A stretch of DNA of 64,000 nt from Cucumis sativus (GCF_000004075.3 NC_026656.2:14384001-14448000), one strand, 5' to 3'. Positions 35,522 through 49,419 are shown, numbered from the stretch's first letter. Numbers and translations are program-made. The notes: generated by a model not told the origin, from the sequence alone.

Positions 35522-37789
35522 ATGAGTTTTTCAATTTTAAGCTTATGGAAGGGAATGGGAGTCTGGAAGTTGGTGATATTTAAGATGCTAAGTATTTATT
35601 CCTTTAGTCAAAATTGGTGACTATAGTTGGATAATAATCAATACTGTAATAAATAATGGATAGATGAGTCCAATTTTTTCTAGGCCATCAATCTCTTTCA
35701 AGAGGTCTACCTTCTTTTTCAAGTTTAATTGAAAATTTAGATCTACTCAAGTTTTGAACTCAAGTACTTATTTGTTCTAATCATATGTTTAATAAAAATG
35801 TATTTAGATATGACAGCTTAAAAAACCAGCTTCCATTAAGAAACAAATGTTTGAATAATCACATCTATTGTCATTAAAAAAAAATACTTAAATTGATGAA
35901 AGGGATGTAACAAGATAAGTAGCTAAATTTAAATACCGATCTTAAAGTAACTAAATTAAATGTCGAGTTTGTATTGTAAAATTAGCTAAACGAGAAAAAA
36001 TGAGATCAAAAATTCTTTAACTAAAAATGTGATCAAGTCATGTTTCTAGTCTGTCTAAAACTTTGTCTACCTTTTGTTGATCTAAAATGGCCTTTTTAAC
36101 ATTTTTTCTCCAAATTGCAAAGTTTTTTTTGTATCAACATATTTAATTTTAAATCTCACGCACACGTAAGTATCTTAAAATTTCAACATAAATATATATT
36201 AGATGAATGTGAGTATGGTTGAATTTATCAAAGGAGCTCCTTGCTCCTTTCAAATAATAATGTCGTCACACACATGCACGTATGCACACATACACTACAA
36301 AGTTGTAAGATGGGTTAAGTTGAGGAAAAAGAGGGAGTCTCACACTTAAGAAATCCTATTAATACATATAGTTTAGAGAAGCATTATCGTGGAAGTGAAA
36401 GAATTTCAAACTTAAGGGATTGAAATTGAATAGGAAAGATGTACATGAGAAACTAGAGAGACAATCTATCAATAATAAACCGTTTGTTATAATTGTTAAA
36501 TTTGTTATATAGCGTTGTTTCTTTCAATCAAAACACAATTTTCAAGACGTGAGTGATAAATATTGTATGAAATTGAGTTACCAATCTTTGTATCTCACTA
36601 TCTCTACTGTTATATTTTGATAACACGTTATTCGTACTTTGACTATACTTTGCCTTAGATTCATTTTGATTTTTTCAATTTTAATATATAATATTATCAC
36701 ATTTAATTCTTAATATTGTATAATATGTGTAAGCTAAGAACTCCTGTTGGATGCAAATTGATACGTTAGAAATCTATAGACACAAAAATTGAGAATCTAC
36801 AAACGTATTAGGTATTTTAATTGGAAAGTTTAACCTAAGAACTATGATACCCAAACTTCAAACTTTATGTAAATTTGTGTGTCAGTGAAGTTTTGAATTC
36901 GCTATTGCTCACAAGTTACTCTTCAAACACTTCAACAAAAGCTTAAAAATTAAGAAATTGAGAGCAAAGTAGAACGACTACAAGAGGAGAATAAGAGAAA
37001 AAAAAGAATCCTAACTCCCAAACTCTCTCATGAAACTTCTTACAAACAAACAAATTGAAAGAAAAAAATTAGTAAGTAAATATCCAAATATGTATGTTTG
37101 AGATCCTTAACCAAACCTTCAAACAACGAGTCCCCAACATCATTTCTATTTTCTACACTAACAAGATATAATACTAAAAAACAAAGTTCGAAATGATGAT
37201 TTTGTTTATGAAAGAAAAAATATTCGAGAAACAGTCAAGATTTTAAAATTAAGGCCTTAAAGTGTTCGTATGAAATTGAAAGGATAGATGTGGTGTGTGA
37301 AGGGCAGTGAAGGGGTCAAAATTTATGAGCCGTGGCCTAAACAAAGACTAATTGATCAATTAATGTCATTATATAATAAGCTTTTTTCTTTTTCTCATTA
37401 CTACAATTAATTTATGGGTCATCTACCTACCAATGAACGTCAAATCTCAATTAAATATTTATGAACGTCAAGTCTCAATTAAATATTTTTGTCAAAATAA
37501 ATCTAGAAGCTTTTCATAACTATGAAGGTATTAAAATCATAACTATTTATATTTTCATTCATACATTCATATTTACATGTTTCTATAGATTCAATATCAA
37601 AACGATTATGAATCAATATTTATTGCATTATTAGAAATTTTTTAAATAAACCGCAAACAAGTAAACATCCAAATACTACTAATATAAATATATAAGAAAA
37701 AATATCAACTAATTGTATCAAACTAATTATCAATTTAACCATAATTTTTTTTATAAATATGTCTATTTAACCTATAAACTACTTAGAAG
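35522..37789. other. AT-rich intergenic region
   Basis: Upstream side of the minus-strand patatin. No supported gene. A 27-bp phrase (GAACGTCAARTCTCAATTAA...) is tandemly doubled at about 37435-37490. Confidence 0.5.
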
Positions 37790-39350
37790 TTCCATTGGTA
37801 GGGAAGGCTTCCTCGGTTAAATGTTGGGACAATATCACTGACAAAATCTACAAAAAGCTTAATAGCTGAAAATACACTTATATATCTAAAGGAGGAAAAA
37901 TTACCCTTATTAACTCAACTCTTGCCAGCCTCCCTACATATCAGCTATCTATCTTTAAAGCTCCAAACAGTGTATTCATAACTATTGAAAAGAATTTGAT
38001 AAATTTTCTTTGAAAGAACACAAATGAGGAAAATCACATTCATCTCTTGAGATGGCCTATAATCACTTCTGCAAAGGATAAAGGTGGATTGGGAATCACA
38101 ATATAGAGTTATGGATACGAACTTTGCTCTCATGTGTAAATGGTTGTAGAGATTTTTTTTATAAACAAGCGCCATTGTGAAAACGATTGATTCTTGCAAA
38201 ATATGATCAAGCCTACATTGGTGACACTCCAACAAAAGGTAAATTCTGTAGCCTTAAAGCTCCTTGGAGATCTATCACCAAAGGATTGGACTGATTCCTA
38301 ACTCATATTCAATGAAAGTTAACAATCGAGAAAGCCTCTCTTTCTAGAAAGAGGCTTGGAATGAAAAGAGCCATCTTTGTTTATATAGACCGAGGCTATT
38401 TGCTCTTCCTAAGACACAAGGGGGCAGTGTAAAGGATATGTTGGAACCCAGCTGATTAAGATTGGGAGCTCCTACCTAGAAGAAATTCTAGAAGATTTGA
38501 GATCCAACAGTTGGAATAAGCTAAAAACTCACCTAGCTGCCCCTGTCACAGTCGTGGTCCTGATACTCCAATATGAAAGCTGAACTCAAATGGCCATTTT
38601 AGCATTGCCTTGATAAAAAAAACCATACACACAGTTGAAAACAAAGAGATGAATCTAACATTGACCCGAGTATAGTAAAAAATCTATGGAAGTCGGATAT
38701 CTCTAAAAAGTTTAAATTCTTTGTTTGATGGTCTCTGCTACATGAGTGCATCAATACAGCTGACAAACTTCAAAGAAGACTGCCAAAATGAAGCCTCAGC
38801 TCAAATTGGTGCATTCTTGCAAAGAGAGCTCGGAAAGTATTAATCACATTTTTCATATCTTGCAAATTTGCAAAAAAAAGCTTTGGAAAAAAGTTGAACT
38901 TTTGATTAAGTGGAGTAACAACAACCACAACTTATGTGTAAGGTGCTATGTTTCATCAAGCAAAAAAAAAAAAAAAAAACATACAGAAAGGGCACTTTAA
39001 ATTTCAACATCATTGCTATGGTCATCTGGTCCATTTGGCTTGAAAGGAATAATATAATCTTCAAAAACCATGAAAAATCCTTTGTGGATATTTGAGAAGA
39101 CATTCAACCTCTCACTCGATATCGGGCTAGCAGATCTCTTTTTATCAACTATAGTGTTAGTTCTATTGCTTTAAATATTCATGTTTTTGTCTAACAACTT
39201 GTGGTTCTTATTTGGACTTATCTCTAGTCCACTTTTTTTTTTATTTCACTCTTACTGTACAATATTATTCTATATTATTAATGAAGTGAAAATGACGAGG
39301 GTGATAAAAAGGTGTCCACCCAGTAGAGATATCTCAGTGCACCTACTAAC
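37790..39350 (+). mobile_element. LINE (L1-type) relic, C-terminal RT and zf-RVT region with 3' end
   Basis: Plus-strand reading in shifting frames gives [19 protein letters not shown] (about 37898-37950), RWPIITSAKDKGGLGI (about 38053-38099), SLKAPWRSITKGLD (about 38252-38292) and, at about 38787-38890, a decayed CxxC..H region (ESSESINHIFHILQICKKK-like). This is the usual order after a plant LINE reverse transcriptase. Many stops show that it is dead. It closes with GGTGTCCACCCAGTAGAGAT and TGCACCTACTAAC (39311-39350), then an A/T-rich tail. The frames at 37945-38235 (-) and 38788-39000 (+) are shadows or pieces of this relic. Confidence 0.75.
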
Positions 39351-40159
39351 TCATCCGTATTTTTTTAAAAAAATAAATAAAATAAACATCTCTTTAATCT
39401 TTAAAAATTATCATAATAAGTTATTAAACTCTAAATTTTGTGTCCAATAATAAATTCATGAATTTTTGAACGGTGTTTAATGAGTTATTCTTTGGGGAAA
39501 TCCAAACCTAAAAAACTCGTGTGTTTTGTGAGTTTTTTTTTAACACAATTAAAATATGGTTATTGTGATCAAATTTTTGCATTAGATGTTTAGACATTAA
39601 ACATTAAAGTTATGATAATTATGATGAATTGACTAATGGTAAATATAGAGGAATGGGGTTCATAGAAAACAAAAGCAGTAATGTGTTATAGAGTTAAGCA
39701 GGTTGATTTTCAAAACATGATCTAGTTTCTGAAAACATTAGTAAAAATAGATAATAAAAAAATTTATAAGACCAAGGCCCTTTTAGGTAACTAATCTACT
39801 CTTTATTTTTTAATTTTTAAAATTAAGTCTATTTTTAGTTTAATTTTCTTATACCATCTATTGGGTATGCACGAGTTGAATTCTTGTCAAAGTTTCAAAA
39901 ATAAAAATAACTTAATAAAAACTAACATCTTCAATTTAGTTTTCAAAAGTTTCTTTTATTTTTGAAAATATTGATAGAAGTAAATAGCAAAACAAAAGCT
40001 AACATGAGCTTAGTTCAACTGACACCTGTATGATTTTTCTGTTGACAAGAGGTTTTAGGTTCAAATCGAATTTGGAATTACAAGTTCGACTTGAAGTTTA
40101 AAGTTGGACTAAAAATTCACCTATGGTTATTTAAAAATTTCAAATCATTGTAAAACATG
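39351..40159. other. AT-rich spacer
   Basis: No gene seen between the LINE tail and the left edge of the duplicated segment. Confidence 0.4.
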
Positions 40160-42129
40160 AAAATATATTTAATTAGTTTTGGAAAAAAAAATAAGGTCAC
40201 ATTTTGATAATCATTTTATTTACTTCTAAAAATTAAATCTATTTTCTCACGTTTTCTTATCGTGGTATTGCATTTTTGTTAGGTATAAGAGTTGCGTTGA
40301 CTTTTTAAAGTATAGTAAAAGTAGAGATAACACCCATGAAATTTAAAGATAATAGAGATATTGGTAAACTTAACTTTTAAAATCTAAAAAAGAAAACAAA
40401 TTTTGTATGAAATAACGTTGAAATAGTTACTAAACAAAATTCAAATGATTATCAAACGAGACCTTAATTTTTTAAATGTCAATTTTCATCCCACTTTTGA
40501 ACATGCATAACACGCATCTAAATACTTTTTGGAATACTTTTTGGAGCTATTCCCTTATCACAAAACTGAAATATGTATGTACATATAAAATAAATAAAGC
40601 TAACATATCAACTCATTAAGCAATTTTAATTAAAAAAAAAAAAGAACAAAAATGGATTCTTCAACTATTTATTTATATGTAGCCTTTCCCATAAAACTAA
40701 AATATATATTGTTAGATAAATAACATTCTTAAAAAAAAATTAGAATATACACGTGATAGAATTTGAACACAACAATTTCACATTATTTCCTTGAGACGAT
40801 TTTAATACTTACTTCTGTATTTAAATTTAATTTCTTGAGTAATTATTCTTCCGAAAAGAGAGAACAAACTTTTTTTTTTTTATGGAAGCAACAACCCTGT
40901 CCATAAGATCCAAATGAAACTGTGTGAAAATAAATTGAATTTTAAAGACTCTAATAAAGAAAAGAAAAGAAAGTTATTTATCATTTTGTATCCGCAAGTC
41001 CACGAGATAGTTTTCATTTCGTCACGTTTTGTATTCATGGTTATGGTAAAGGACATATATCCTTTCATTAAAGGGTTGTATTTTGTCCTTTACAACGAAG
41101 AACACATCCAACTTGAACATATCCTTACGTAGTTAATGTGAAGGTGCGTGTGAGAGTGGGAGAAAATGCATGTGAGCTTTGTACCAAAGAAGAAAGGTTA
41201 CATTGAAATGATTGATGGTCTTTTGGATGAGATGATGATGAAATTTACACACATTTGATTTCAAACCTCAAAATCTTTGGTCAAATCCAATTTAGGTTTA
41301 ATTTATCCAATAATTTAATAGTATATCAATGCATGGTGTGAGGAGTTTGAATGTAGAACCTTCTAAACCTCTTGTTTTTTAATACAACAGTTAAATCACT
41401 GCTTGAATCCAAAAACTTAAATTGGAGGAGAAAAGAGGGTGAGAGAGAGAAATGAAAAAAAATAAAGAAATTTCAATTTATTTTATTTTAAAAAAGATAT
41501 CCAAAACAATTATAAGAGTTAATAGGAGTGACAAAGAAACACTATTATGGGTGTAATATTGAATTAAAAACTTTTATTACTCAAACTCAATTTTAATCGT
41601 TGAGAATCCTATATTAGAAAAATCAAGATCTCGTATGTCTTATAAAATAAATAAAATATTCCTTCCGTAGATTTGTTTTGAAATAGAATTTTCTATAAGA
41701 ATTTTATACTATCCAATATGATATCAGAAAACTATAGAATTTAAGAAAGTATAATATGTTCAAATAAAAAGAAATCGGGATCCAAATTTGATAAAAAATG
41801 ATGAACAAAAAAGATGCATCATATAATATTTTACTATTTTTATTAAAGAAATAAGGAAGTTAATTAATTCATTCTTTATGTTAGTAAACACACAACACTA
41901 AAATTTAAAAAAAGAGACTAAAAAACTTCATTTAAAAAAAAAATCATCTTCAATCTTGAGAGTTTCAAATCTTAAAATCATCAAATTAAATAAAATAGAA
42001 TTGACTCGAAATGTGTGAAAAGTTGAAAAAGTTTGGTATAATTTATATATTAAATTTGTATCATATTAATTATTAAATGTTTGCATTCTAATTAAATCTT
42101 AATATATAACGATAAATTAAATAACGAGA

Positions 42130-43770
42130 GTGTAATAATAACCCGACAACCCAAAAAATGATTAATTAAAAAATTAAGAAAAGAAAACCTAAAGCTCAAT
42201 TTTCTCTCCAGCTCCACGATACTACCTTATTTTCCATCTCCACTAAAATCTAACCTAAAACCACGACAACCATGACCACGACGAACGAGGATGGCAGCGA
42301 TGAACAACGACGACTGATGGTGACCTTCGGCGACGACCGACGTCTGACGGTGACCCACTCCTACGAGGCTCGTGAACAGTAGAGATTTAGTAAATAAATA
42401 TTGATGCAAATGAGAATAAGAATAGTGTTTCATGTATAAGGTATTGAATAAGTAGTTTCCGTGTGAAATGGTTTTGAAGATGAAAAGGGTTTACAAGCAA
42501 CAACATCTAACAACTTAAAAAAGGCTTTTCTTTCTTTGTTTTATTAAGAACCCAAGACTAGTTTGGTGTGATGTTAAAATCCACGTGTTGTTCACCGATT
42601 TTCTTCCGATAAAATTTGCTTCTATGTAGCCCATATCTTTTAGTAACCTGATCATCCCTTCATTTGATGCCCTTTCATTATGGCTCTTTCCTATCACTTT
42701 TTCTAACTTTTAACTTGACAAGGCAAATATGTGTTTCTACGTGGATCTTTGCTATAAAAAAGGGTAAGTTCTTATATTGGAAACCTTACGAAGAAATTAC
42801 TATTATTTATTTTTTATTATTTTGTATTTATGACCATAACTGCACATCATACCCTGCATATGCATTTTCTTAAATGAAAATATAATATGCTTGAACAGCT
42901 AGCTTCATCAATTGAAACATAATTCTTGAGTTGTCATGCAGTCTAATATTGAAACTCTTGCTCTTTTCTACATGCAGGAAAACATTTATTAAGGACATGT
43001 TATGAAAGAATCCAAAGCATAGAGTAAATGTTAGCTTTTCCTCATATTTATATTTTACAAACTTTAAGATTTTTCATATTAGATATAGAGCTAGCTAGAA
43101 CAATATCTTCATATGGTAGAAGTTTGAATTATTATAATTAAGTATGCAATGGCTAACTATATGTATTGTCCAATGATATATGCAATTTGTTAAAATATTA
43201 GTTCTTTGATGGAAAAAGTTCGGGTTGATTCAATTGTTTAATTAATATACATAGTTTAGCAACTTTGTGTAATCTCAAAGGCTTTACTTGTATGTGTGTG
43301 AATGGACTTCAAAACAGGTGCAATATAATTATATGAATATTTCAAATTAAACAATTTTTCATTTGGCAGAAAAAAAAATGTTAACATGCAAAACGTGTCA
43401 AGAATAAACAAATTTTGCTTGACGCGTAAAAACTGTCAAACAAAAAACTCCTTTATTCTTGACATTGGATTATTTGATGTGTAAAAAGTGTCAAGTAATC
43501 TCATATACTTAATGTTTTTTAACCTATCAAGTAAAATTATCGTATTTGACGTTTAAAAACTGTCAAGTAAACTTTCATTATTCTTGACATTAGATTACTT
43601 GATGCATGAAAAAGCGTAAAGTAAACAAGTACTTGATAGGTAAAAAGAGTCAAGTATTGCCAGTTATGTAGTAGTGACTTTCTATTTCATCGTCTTCGAT
43701 CGTCTCTCCTTCTCAATCTTTATTGTGTTGTTGTCGGCGTTTCATTGTGTTACTGTCGACGTTCCCTCGG
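42130..43770. mobile_element. Sequence present only in duplication copy A, with CACTA-like subterminal repeats
   Basis: Copy B passes from the equivalent of about 42120 to the equivalent of about 43770 with a different, shorter stretch. Within the extra sequence, 43385-43680 is an array of short inverted and direct forms of CTTGACRC, GTCAAGTA and GTAAAAASTGTCAAG, ending in GTAGTAGTGAC, i.e. CACTACTAC on the minus strand. Such CACTA ends with subterminal repeats are typical of En/Spm-type elements. No transposase is seen, and the matching left terminus was not found. A less AT-rich patch at 42230-42400 (CGACGA-rich) encodes only a 68-codon frame that I do not recognise. Confidence 0.4.
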
Positions 43771-44299
43771 TCTTTTTAGGACTATAAAACAATACAACTC
43801 AACAACTCCATCCAATCCAACCTATATTTTACAGGTAAGGTCGTTGGAAATATTATTTGGGTTATTCGAGTTGTCAACTCAAAAATATAGATTGGATTGA
43901 AAATTATGTCCTCATCCTAACTCAACCTGTTTACACTCAGTTAACTCAACTTTTCATTTATTTTATATTAAAATGGCAGTATAGCGGTAATTAATTAAAA
44001 ATAGAAAAGGATAAAGTTGTCTATAGATTATAGATATTTATGAGAACGGGGAAAACGTGAGAAAATTTGATAGACCAAACTCTACAAAAATGGACGGCCA
44101 AAACTTAATTAATCAATAACTTTATGTACTCAGTTCTTATCATCACTTTACATTTCCCATTTCATTTTCTTGGCCTTCATTCCATTTTTCATTAAATCAT
44201 CAATTTTGTCTTTTAGAATTTTAAATTGGTGTTTACTTTTTTTATTCATAAATTTTTAATTTTTTAATTTGGACCTACATGTTCATTTCAATTTTAAAC

Positions 44300-44301
<2 letters not shown>

Positions 44302-44338
<37 letters not shown>
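44302..44338. repeat. (TA)n microsatellite
   Basis: About 18 TA units; absent or much shorter at the matching site in copy B. Confidence 0.85.
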
Positions 44339-44339
<1 letters not shown>

Positions 44340-46610
44340 TTGGTAATTGTGTCTAATAAAACATTAAATTTATACATTTTGAGGAATTCCTCGACCTTTT
44401 CCACATATATTATATTTAAATTCACACATATGGATTAAATAGAAATTTGAAATGTTAGATTATATAAAATAAAATTGTATATCCAAGAGAAGATTGAATA
44501 TATTAACTAGGAATTGTTAGAAAAAAAAGTACGATTTGAATACTTTATTAAAACTGATTAGATACAAAATTAAGAGTGTAATAATGACTTATTATATATT
44601 TTGAAAAAATGCATAAACAAAATATTGCATAAAGTGATATTAAACTTTAACGTAAAATTATTATTATTATTATTTTTATCTCCATCCCTCCAAATAATTA
44701 TTTTTTTCCCTTCCTCTTTCCCACATGTTTAAAACCCTATATTTATTGTCGTCCTTCCATCCTGATCTCCTCCACATGTTTATTATATGTTTTTTTCCTC
44801 TTTCACTCCAAATATTTTTGGTATTTAGATTGACTTTTCAAACCTTAGCATTTTAAAATTGAGAAATTTTAATAAAATTTCTAATGAATGGTTGTGTTGA
44901 AGAAGAAGGGTGTACATTGACAGAATTGACAGGATAAGTTGGCTGCTGTCGTTGATCAGAAGAGTTATGATTTTTTTGCCTGATAGCTCAAGGTTGTTCA
45001 CATTGGATTGGTGCCTTCACGATTCTCAATTCCACTGTCTAGATTGAGAGCTGAAAATCAAATAATTCCTTATTGGCCTTTTTGTCTTGAGTTGATCTGC
45101 CATGCCATGCATGCCATTGTTAACTCTTAAATGTCTCCTCAGTTTTAGAGTTTAGAGCCACAAGGTTAAGCTCCTTCTGGGTTGCATGAACTATATAGTT
45201 GTACTTTAAAAAACATACACTTAGTTATTATTGTATCGTGTGTTAATAATAATAATAATAAATAAATAAATAAACTATGAAAACACATAAAGCACATAGA
45301 ACACATTAAACTTTGGTAATCAAGTTCAATGATACAACATCTACATGGAGGAGGCTTTTAGTTCAATTGAAAAAGATCATTTTATAAAGACCGAAGAGGA
45401 TCACAAGTACATAACTTATCAAGAATCAACTATCTCAAATCATATGACTTTTACAAGATAAATGATTAGACTCCCCTAAATCACTTAATGTGTGAACAAA
45501 GAATTTGATCTAGACTGCTTCCCCTAGATCATATGCTTCATGCTTCACCCTTGTGTCTCAATGTGCAAATTCTCCGTGTAAGAGACTCCTAATAATAATC
45601 TTTAATGTTAGGCTTTCCTAACTTGCACAAATCTTCTCAACCAAGTGACTCACAGTGCCACAAGCAAAGTGTGTGACACCACACAAATTGATCAGCACAT
45701 ACATTAAAAAAACTGTCTCAACACATAAATATTGATGCACGTTTGCCCACACTTCTATCTTTCAAACCACAACATTACCACACGGCCACAAGCTTATATT
45801 TTCACACGTAACAAAAACAAAAACCAATTATTCTCTCAATTTATTAATAAATATTAACCAATTTAAGAGAAAATATATTAACAACCACAGACAATATAAT
45901 AGCTTTATTAAACCAAAATATCTTTATTAATAAATATGAATCATATATTTATTAATAAATATAAACTTGCATACTAACCAAATCTTAAATGATAACTACA
46001 TATCTTAATTATTAATAAAAAATATTATTTATATATTTATTAATAGAATACAGAAAATTAAACTCCAATTTTGTCTTTAATAAAATAAAACAACCAACCT
46101 TAATAACAGTACCAAACAAGACAATGGAAAATAAAAGCAACAGAAATTACAGCATAAATTAAAATCAGTCTTACAATAATCTTCTCTAAGACCAATTACC
46201 AAAACCCACCGTCAATAATGACTAAAATGGTTGAAATCAGGGACAAATAAATTGGTGATCAATTAATATTGACCAAGATGGAGAAGCGATAAATAATGAT
46301 CAACGACACACTTGATCAATAGTCATCGTCCAACGATCAATTCAAGTATAGAGACTAAAATTATACTATATTATAACTATAATAGGGTATAAATTATAGT
46401 TTACTAAACTCAAATAATTAATTTGGTAAGATGAACAATCAATCATGACGTTTATTTATTTCTAAATATTGGAACATATTTAAATATGAAGCAAATTTTA
46501 GATAAGCATGCAAGTGGGTAAGATATTGTTATTTTTGGATCTGGAGATAAAATATTTGGAGCATGTGAAACATAACAAATAAAAGAAAATTAGTTCAGAG
46601 TTTTTTTTGG

Positions 46611-46620
46611 TTATAAAAGA
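46611..46620 (+). promoter_or_regulatory. TATA box of the first plus-strand patatin
   Basis: TTATAAAAGA, about 113 nt upstream of the start codon. The same box and following leader (CTCAAATTGCAAAAGCA) occur at 59947 and, slightly altered, at 52701. Confidence 0.6.
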
Positions 46621-46732
46621 CTCTTCTTTGGGGACACATAATCCCAGACAACTCAAATTGCAAAAGCAACATAGTATTCTCTTTTTCTCTCCTTCCTCAT
46701 AGACCCATCCTTTCGATTTACACATAAACAGT

Positions 46733-48673
46733 ATGGCAGATAAATTAGCTACATTTGAGAAGGGAAAGAAGATAACAATTTTAAGTATAGATGGTGGTGG
46801 CATTAGAGGCATCATTCCCGGAACTATTCTAGCTTTTCTCGAGTCTAAACTTCAGGTAATAATAATATATATATACTTATATAGTACTTTATTTTTCTTT
46901 CAAAACTAAAGGTTGACTTGAAAGTATCACTCGTCTATACTAAAACTTTTTACGAATTTGTAAGAAATGTTTTGGTTTTTATTGATTGGACGAACGATTT
47001 GGTTAGGAATTGGATGGACCAGATGCAAGAATAGCAGATTACTTTGATGTAATTGCTGGTACAAGCACAGGTGGTTTGGTTACTTCCATGCTTACAGCTC
47101 CTAACGAGAATAATCGACCTTTGTACGCTGCAAAAGATTTAACCCGCTTCTACATCGAACATGGACCAAAAATCTTCCCTCAACGAAAGTGAGTAGTTTT
47201 CTTTTCTCTTTTCAATTTGCAAAAGCTTTCCTGGATAAGAAATGAGTTATTATAGCCTCCTAAATTTTATATAATTGTGTTATAATAACTTGTATTTGTG
47301 GTGTAAATTACTTTCGTTTAAATATTATTTACTGTAGCAAGAGATATGTAGTTATTATAATCTCGTCGTTTTCGTTTGCTGATATTGATGTTTTTGTGTG
47401 AAAGCAGTTATTTCTTAAGTTCAGTGGTGAATATGTTTGGAAAAGTTATGGGCCCAAAGTACGATGGCAAATACTTGAGATCATTGATAAACAGATTGCT
47501 TGGAGATATAACACTTAAGGAAACACTAACGCAAGTCATTATTCCTGCTTTTGACATTAAGCTTCTTCAACCTGTGATTTTCAGCACACTCGATGTATGA
47601 AAATTTAATTAAAAACGATTTGATAAACAGTTTATATTCCTTTAATTTTTTTCAATAATAAATAAATTGGAGGAATTAATTATTCAGGCAAAATGGGATG
47701 CGTTAAAGAATCCAAAACTGGCTGATGTTTGTATCAGTACCTCCGCCGCTCCCACTTTCTTACCTGGCCATGAATTTCAAACTAAGGACTCTAAGGGAAA
47801 TACTCGTAACTTCGATATGGTTGATGGTGGAGTTGCTGCAAATAATCCAGTAAGATCGACCTTCCTTCCCCATATTAGATAATTAGTTAAATTTGTCTCT
47901 TTACTCATAAAGCTTAATTTGTTAAATTTGTCTTTTTACTCATAAAGCTTAAGCTTCTGGATTGAGTTATTTGTGATTTAAGACTCGTTTTGGTGGATGT
48001 ATAACTAATAATATATATATGTGTGTGTGATGGTTGATTGTTTAGACATTGGCTGCATTGACTCATGTGACAAAAGAGATGAGCATCTTGAGAAAAAGAA
48101 GTGAACTTCTGAAAATAAAACCAATGGAATCAAAAAGGATGTTGATCCTTTCTTTGGGAACTGGTGTGGCTAAAAATGATGAGAAGTATAGTGCAGCTAT
48201 GGCTTCCAAATGGGGTATGCTTGGTTGGATCTATCATAGAGGAGCAACACCAATTGTTGATATTTTTAGTGATGCAAGTGCAGATATGGTGGATTATCAT
48301 ATTTCTAGCGTCTTCCAATCTGAACATAATGATAGAAATTATCTTCGTATTCAGGTATACAATAATTTTAAATTATGATCTTCGTTAATTATAACTAAAT
48401 CAAATCAGCATGTTTTTGATAAGGATATTGTGTGATATCTGGAAACAGGATGACACATTGAGTGGTGATGTTTCGTCCGTGGATATTGCAACCCAACAAA
48501 ACTTATTAAAGCTCATTGAGGTTGGAGAGAGTTTACTGAAGAAACCATTATCAAGGGTAAATTTGGAATCTGGAAAGTTTGAGGCACTTGATGGAGAAGG
48601 AACTAATGAAAAAGCACTTGCAGAATTTGCTCAAATGTTGTCTGATGAGAGGAAACTACGATTGAGCCCTTGA
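46733..48673 (+). CDS. Patatin-like phospholipase (pPLAII type), copy A, 6 exons, 395 aa
   Basis: Exons are 46733-46855, 47007-47188, 47408-47594, 47688-47849, 48046-48354 and 48449-48673; phases close. Motifs: DGGGIRG (residues 20-26), nucleophile elbow GTSTG in exon 2, and the dyad aspartate in [11 protein letters not shown] (end of exon 4). All elements of an active lipid acyl hydrolase are present; no signal peptide. The length matches the family (about 390-400 aa). Intron positions are the same as in the minus-strand paralogue. The protein differs from the copy at 60.1 kb at about 10 residues only (my count by eye). A role in membrane-lipid turnover, wound or defence response or storage is inferred from the family. 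Confidence 0.95.
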
Positions 48674-49154
48674 GGCTATCTAATTCCCATTTCATCAATT
48701 TATGCTTCTTTCATGTTTTCATCTTCAACCCCCCTTTTTTTTCTGTCTTCCATAGATACGTCACTTCTTTTAAGCCTTTCATACTTTAGTCCAGTAAATT
48801 GTAAAAATACTTGTAATAATTTTTTTACACCCTGTTGTTGTTTTATTTTTCTCTTTTGTATTTCACCCTTTCTAGTTTTAATCGATTCTATATATTGTTG
48901 GCGTGGTTTCCTAGAAACTTTCGTAGAATGTACATAAATGTGGACAAAATAAGTAAAGGACAAGTGAATATGAATTTCTGTTGAGTTCTAGACCTAGTTT
49001 GGTACACAGAGCCCTGCCAATCCAGCTAGATGGATAACAACACTCTGTTGTGGGCAAAAATGTTTTAATTTTAACAATTTAAAACACTTTTTACACAAGT
49101 CCACACATAAAGGTTTTAATATACAACGCTTAGTTGTAAATCACTTTTTAGTTT

Positions 49155-49330
49155 CTTTTTTCAAATTATTTAATGTCGGTTTAAAACCAATATTAATGGC
49201 CTTTTGTGTTGGTTGACAACCGACATTTATGCTAGCGTTATTAAAGGTCTTTAATGTCGTTTCTAGTTTGATGTCAGTTTAAAACGACATTAAAGGCCTC
49301 ATTAATGTCGGTTTAATAGAACAATTTTGA
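49155..49330. repeat. Palindromic array at the end of duplication copy A
   Basis: Repeated inverted forms of TTAATGTCGGTTTAAAACC and ACGACATTAAAGGCC over about 170 bp. This is the style of CACTA-type subterminal repeats. It starts where homology with copy B stops. Confidence 0.5.
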
Positions 49331-49419
49331 AAAAGAAAAAAAAGGTCACATGTCCATAGGCCACAATGTGAAATATAAAAAATATCTCAATCAACACACA
49401 ATTAATTGGTTACATGAAC

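Larger units (their letters stand above)
40160..49150 (+). repeat. Segmental duplication, copy A (contains the first plus-strand patatin)
   Basis: Sequence from about 40160 onward matches the region from about 54960 in the same orientation. Matching blocks include 40170-41290 with 54975-56060, 41880-42110 with 56610-56850, 43770-46730 with 57320-60065, and the patatin gene with its 3' flank to about 49150 with 62830. The non-genic blocks differ by many indels and substitutions. Apart from the patatin gene no other coding sequence is seen in the unit. Confidence 0.8.

Noticed and set aside
43385..43680. CRISPR-like regular short repeats
   Set aside because: Plant nuclear context; repeats are inverted as well as direct, with irregular spacing. 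They fit transposon subterminal repeats.
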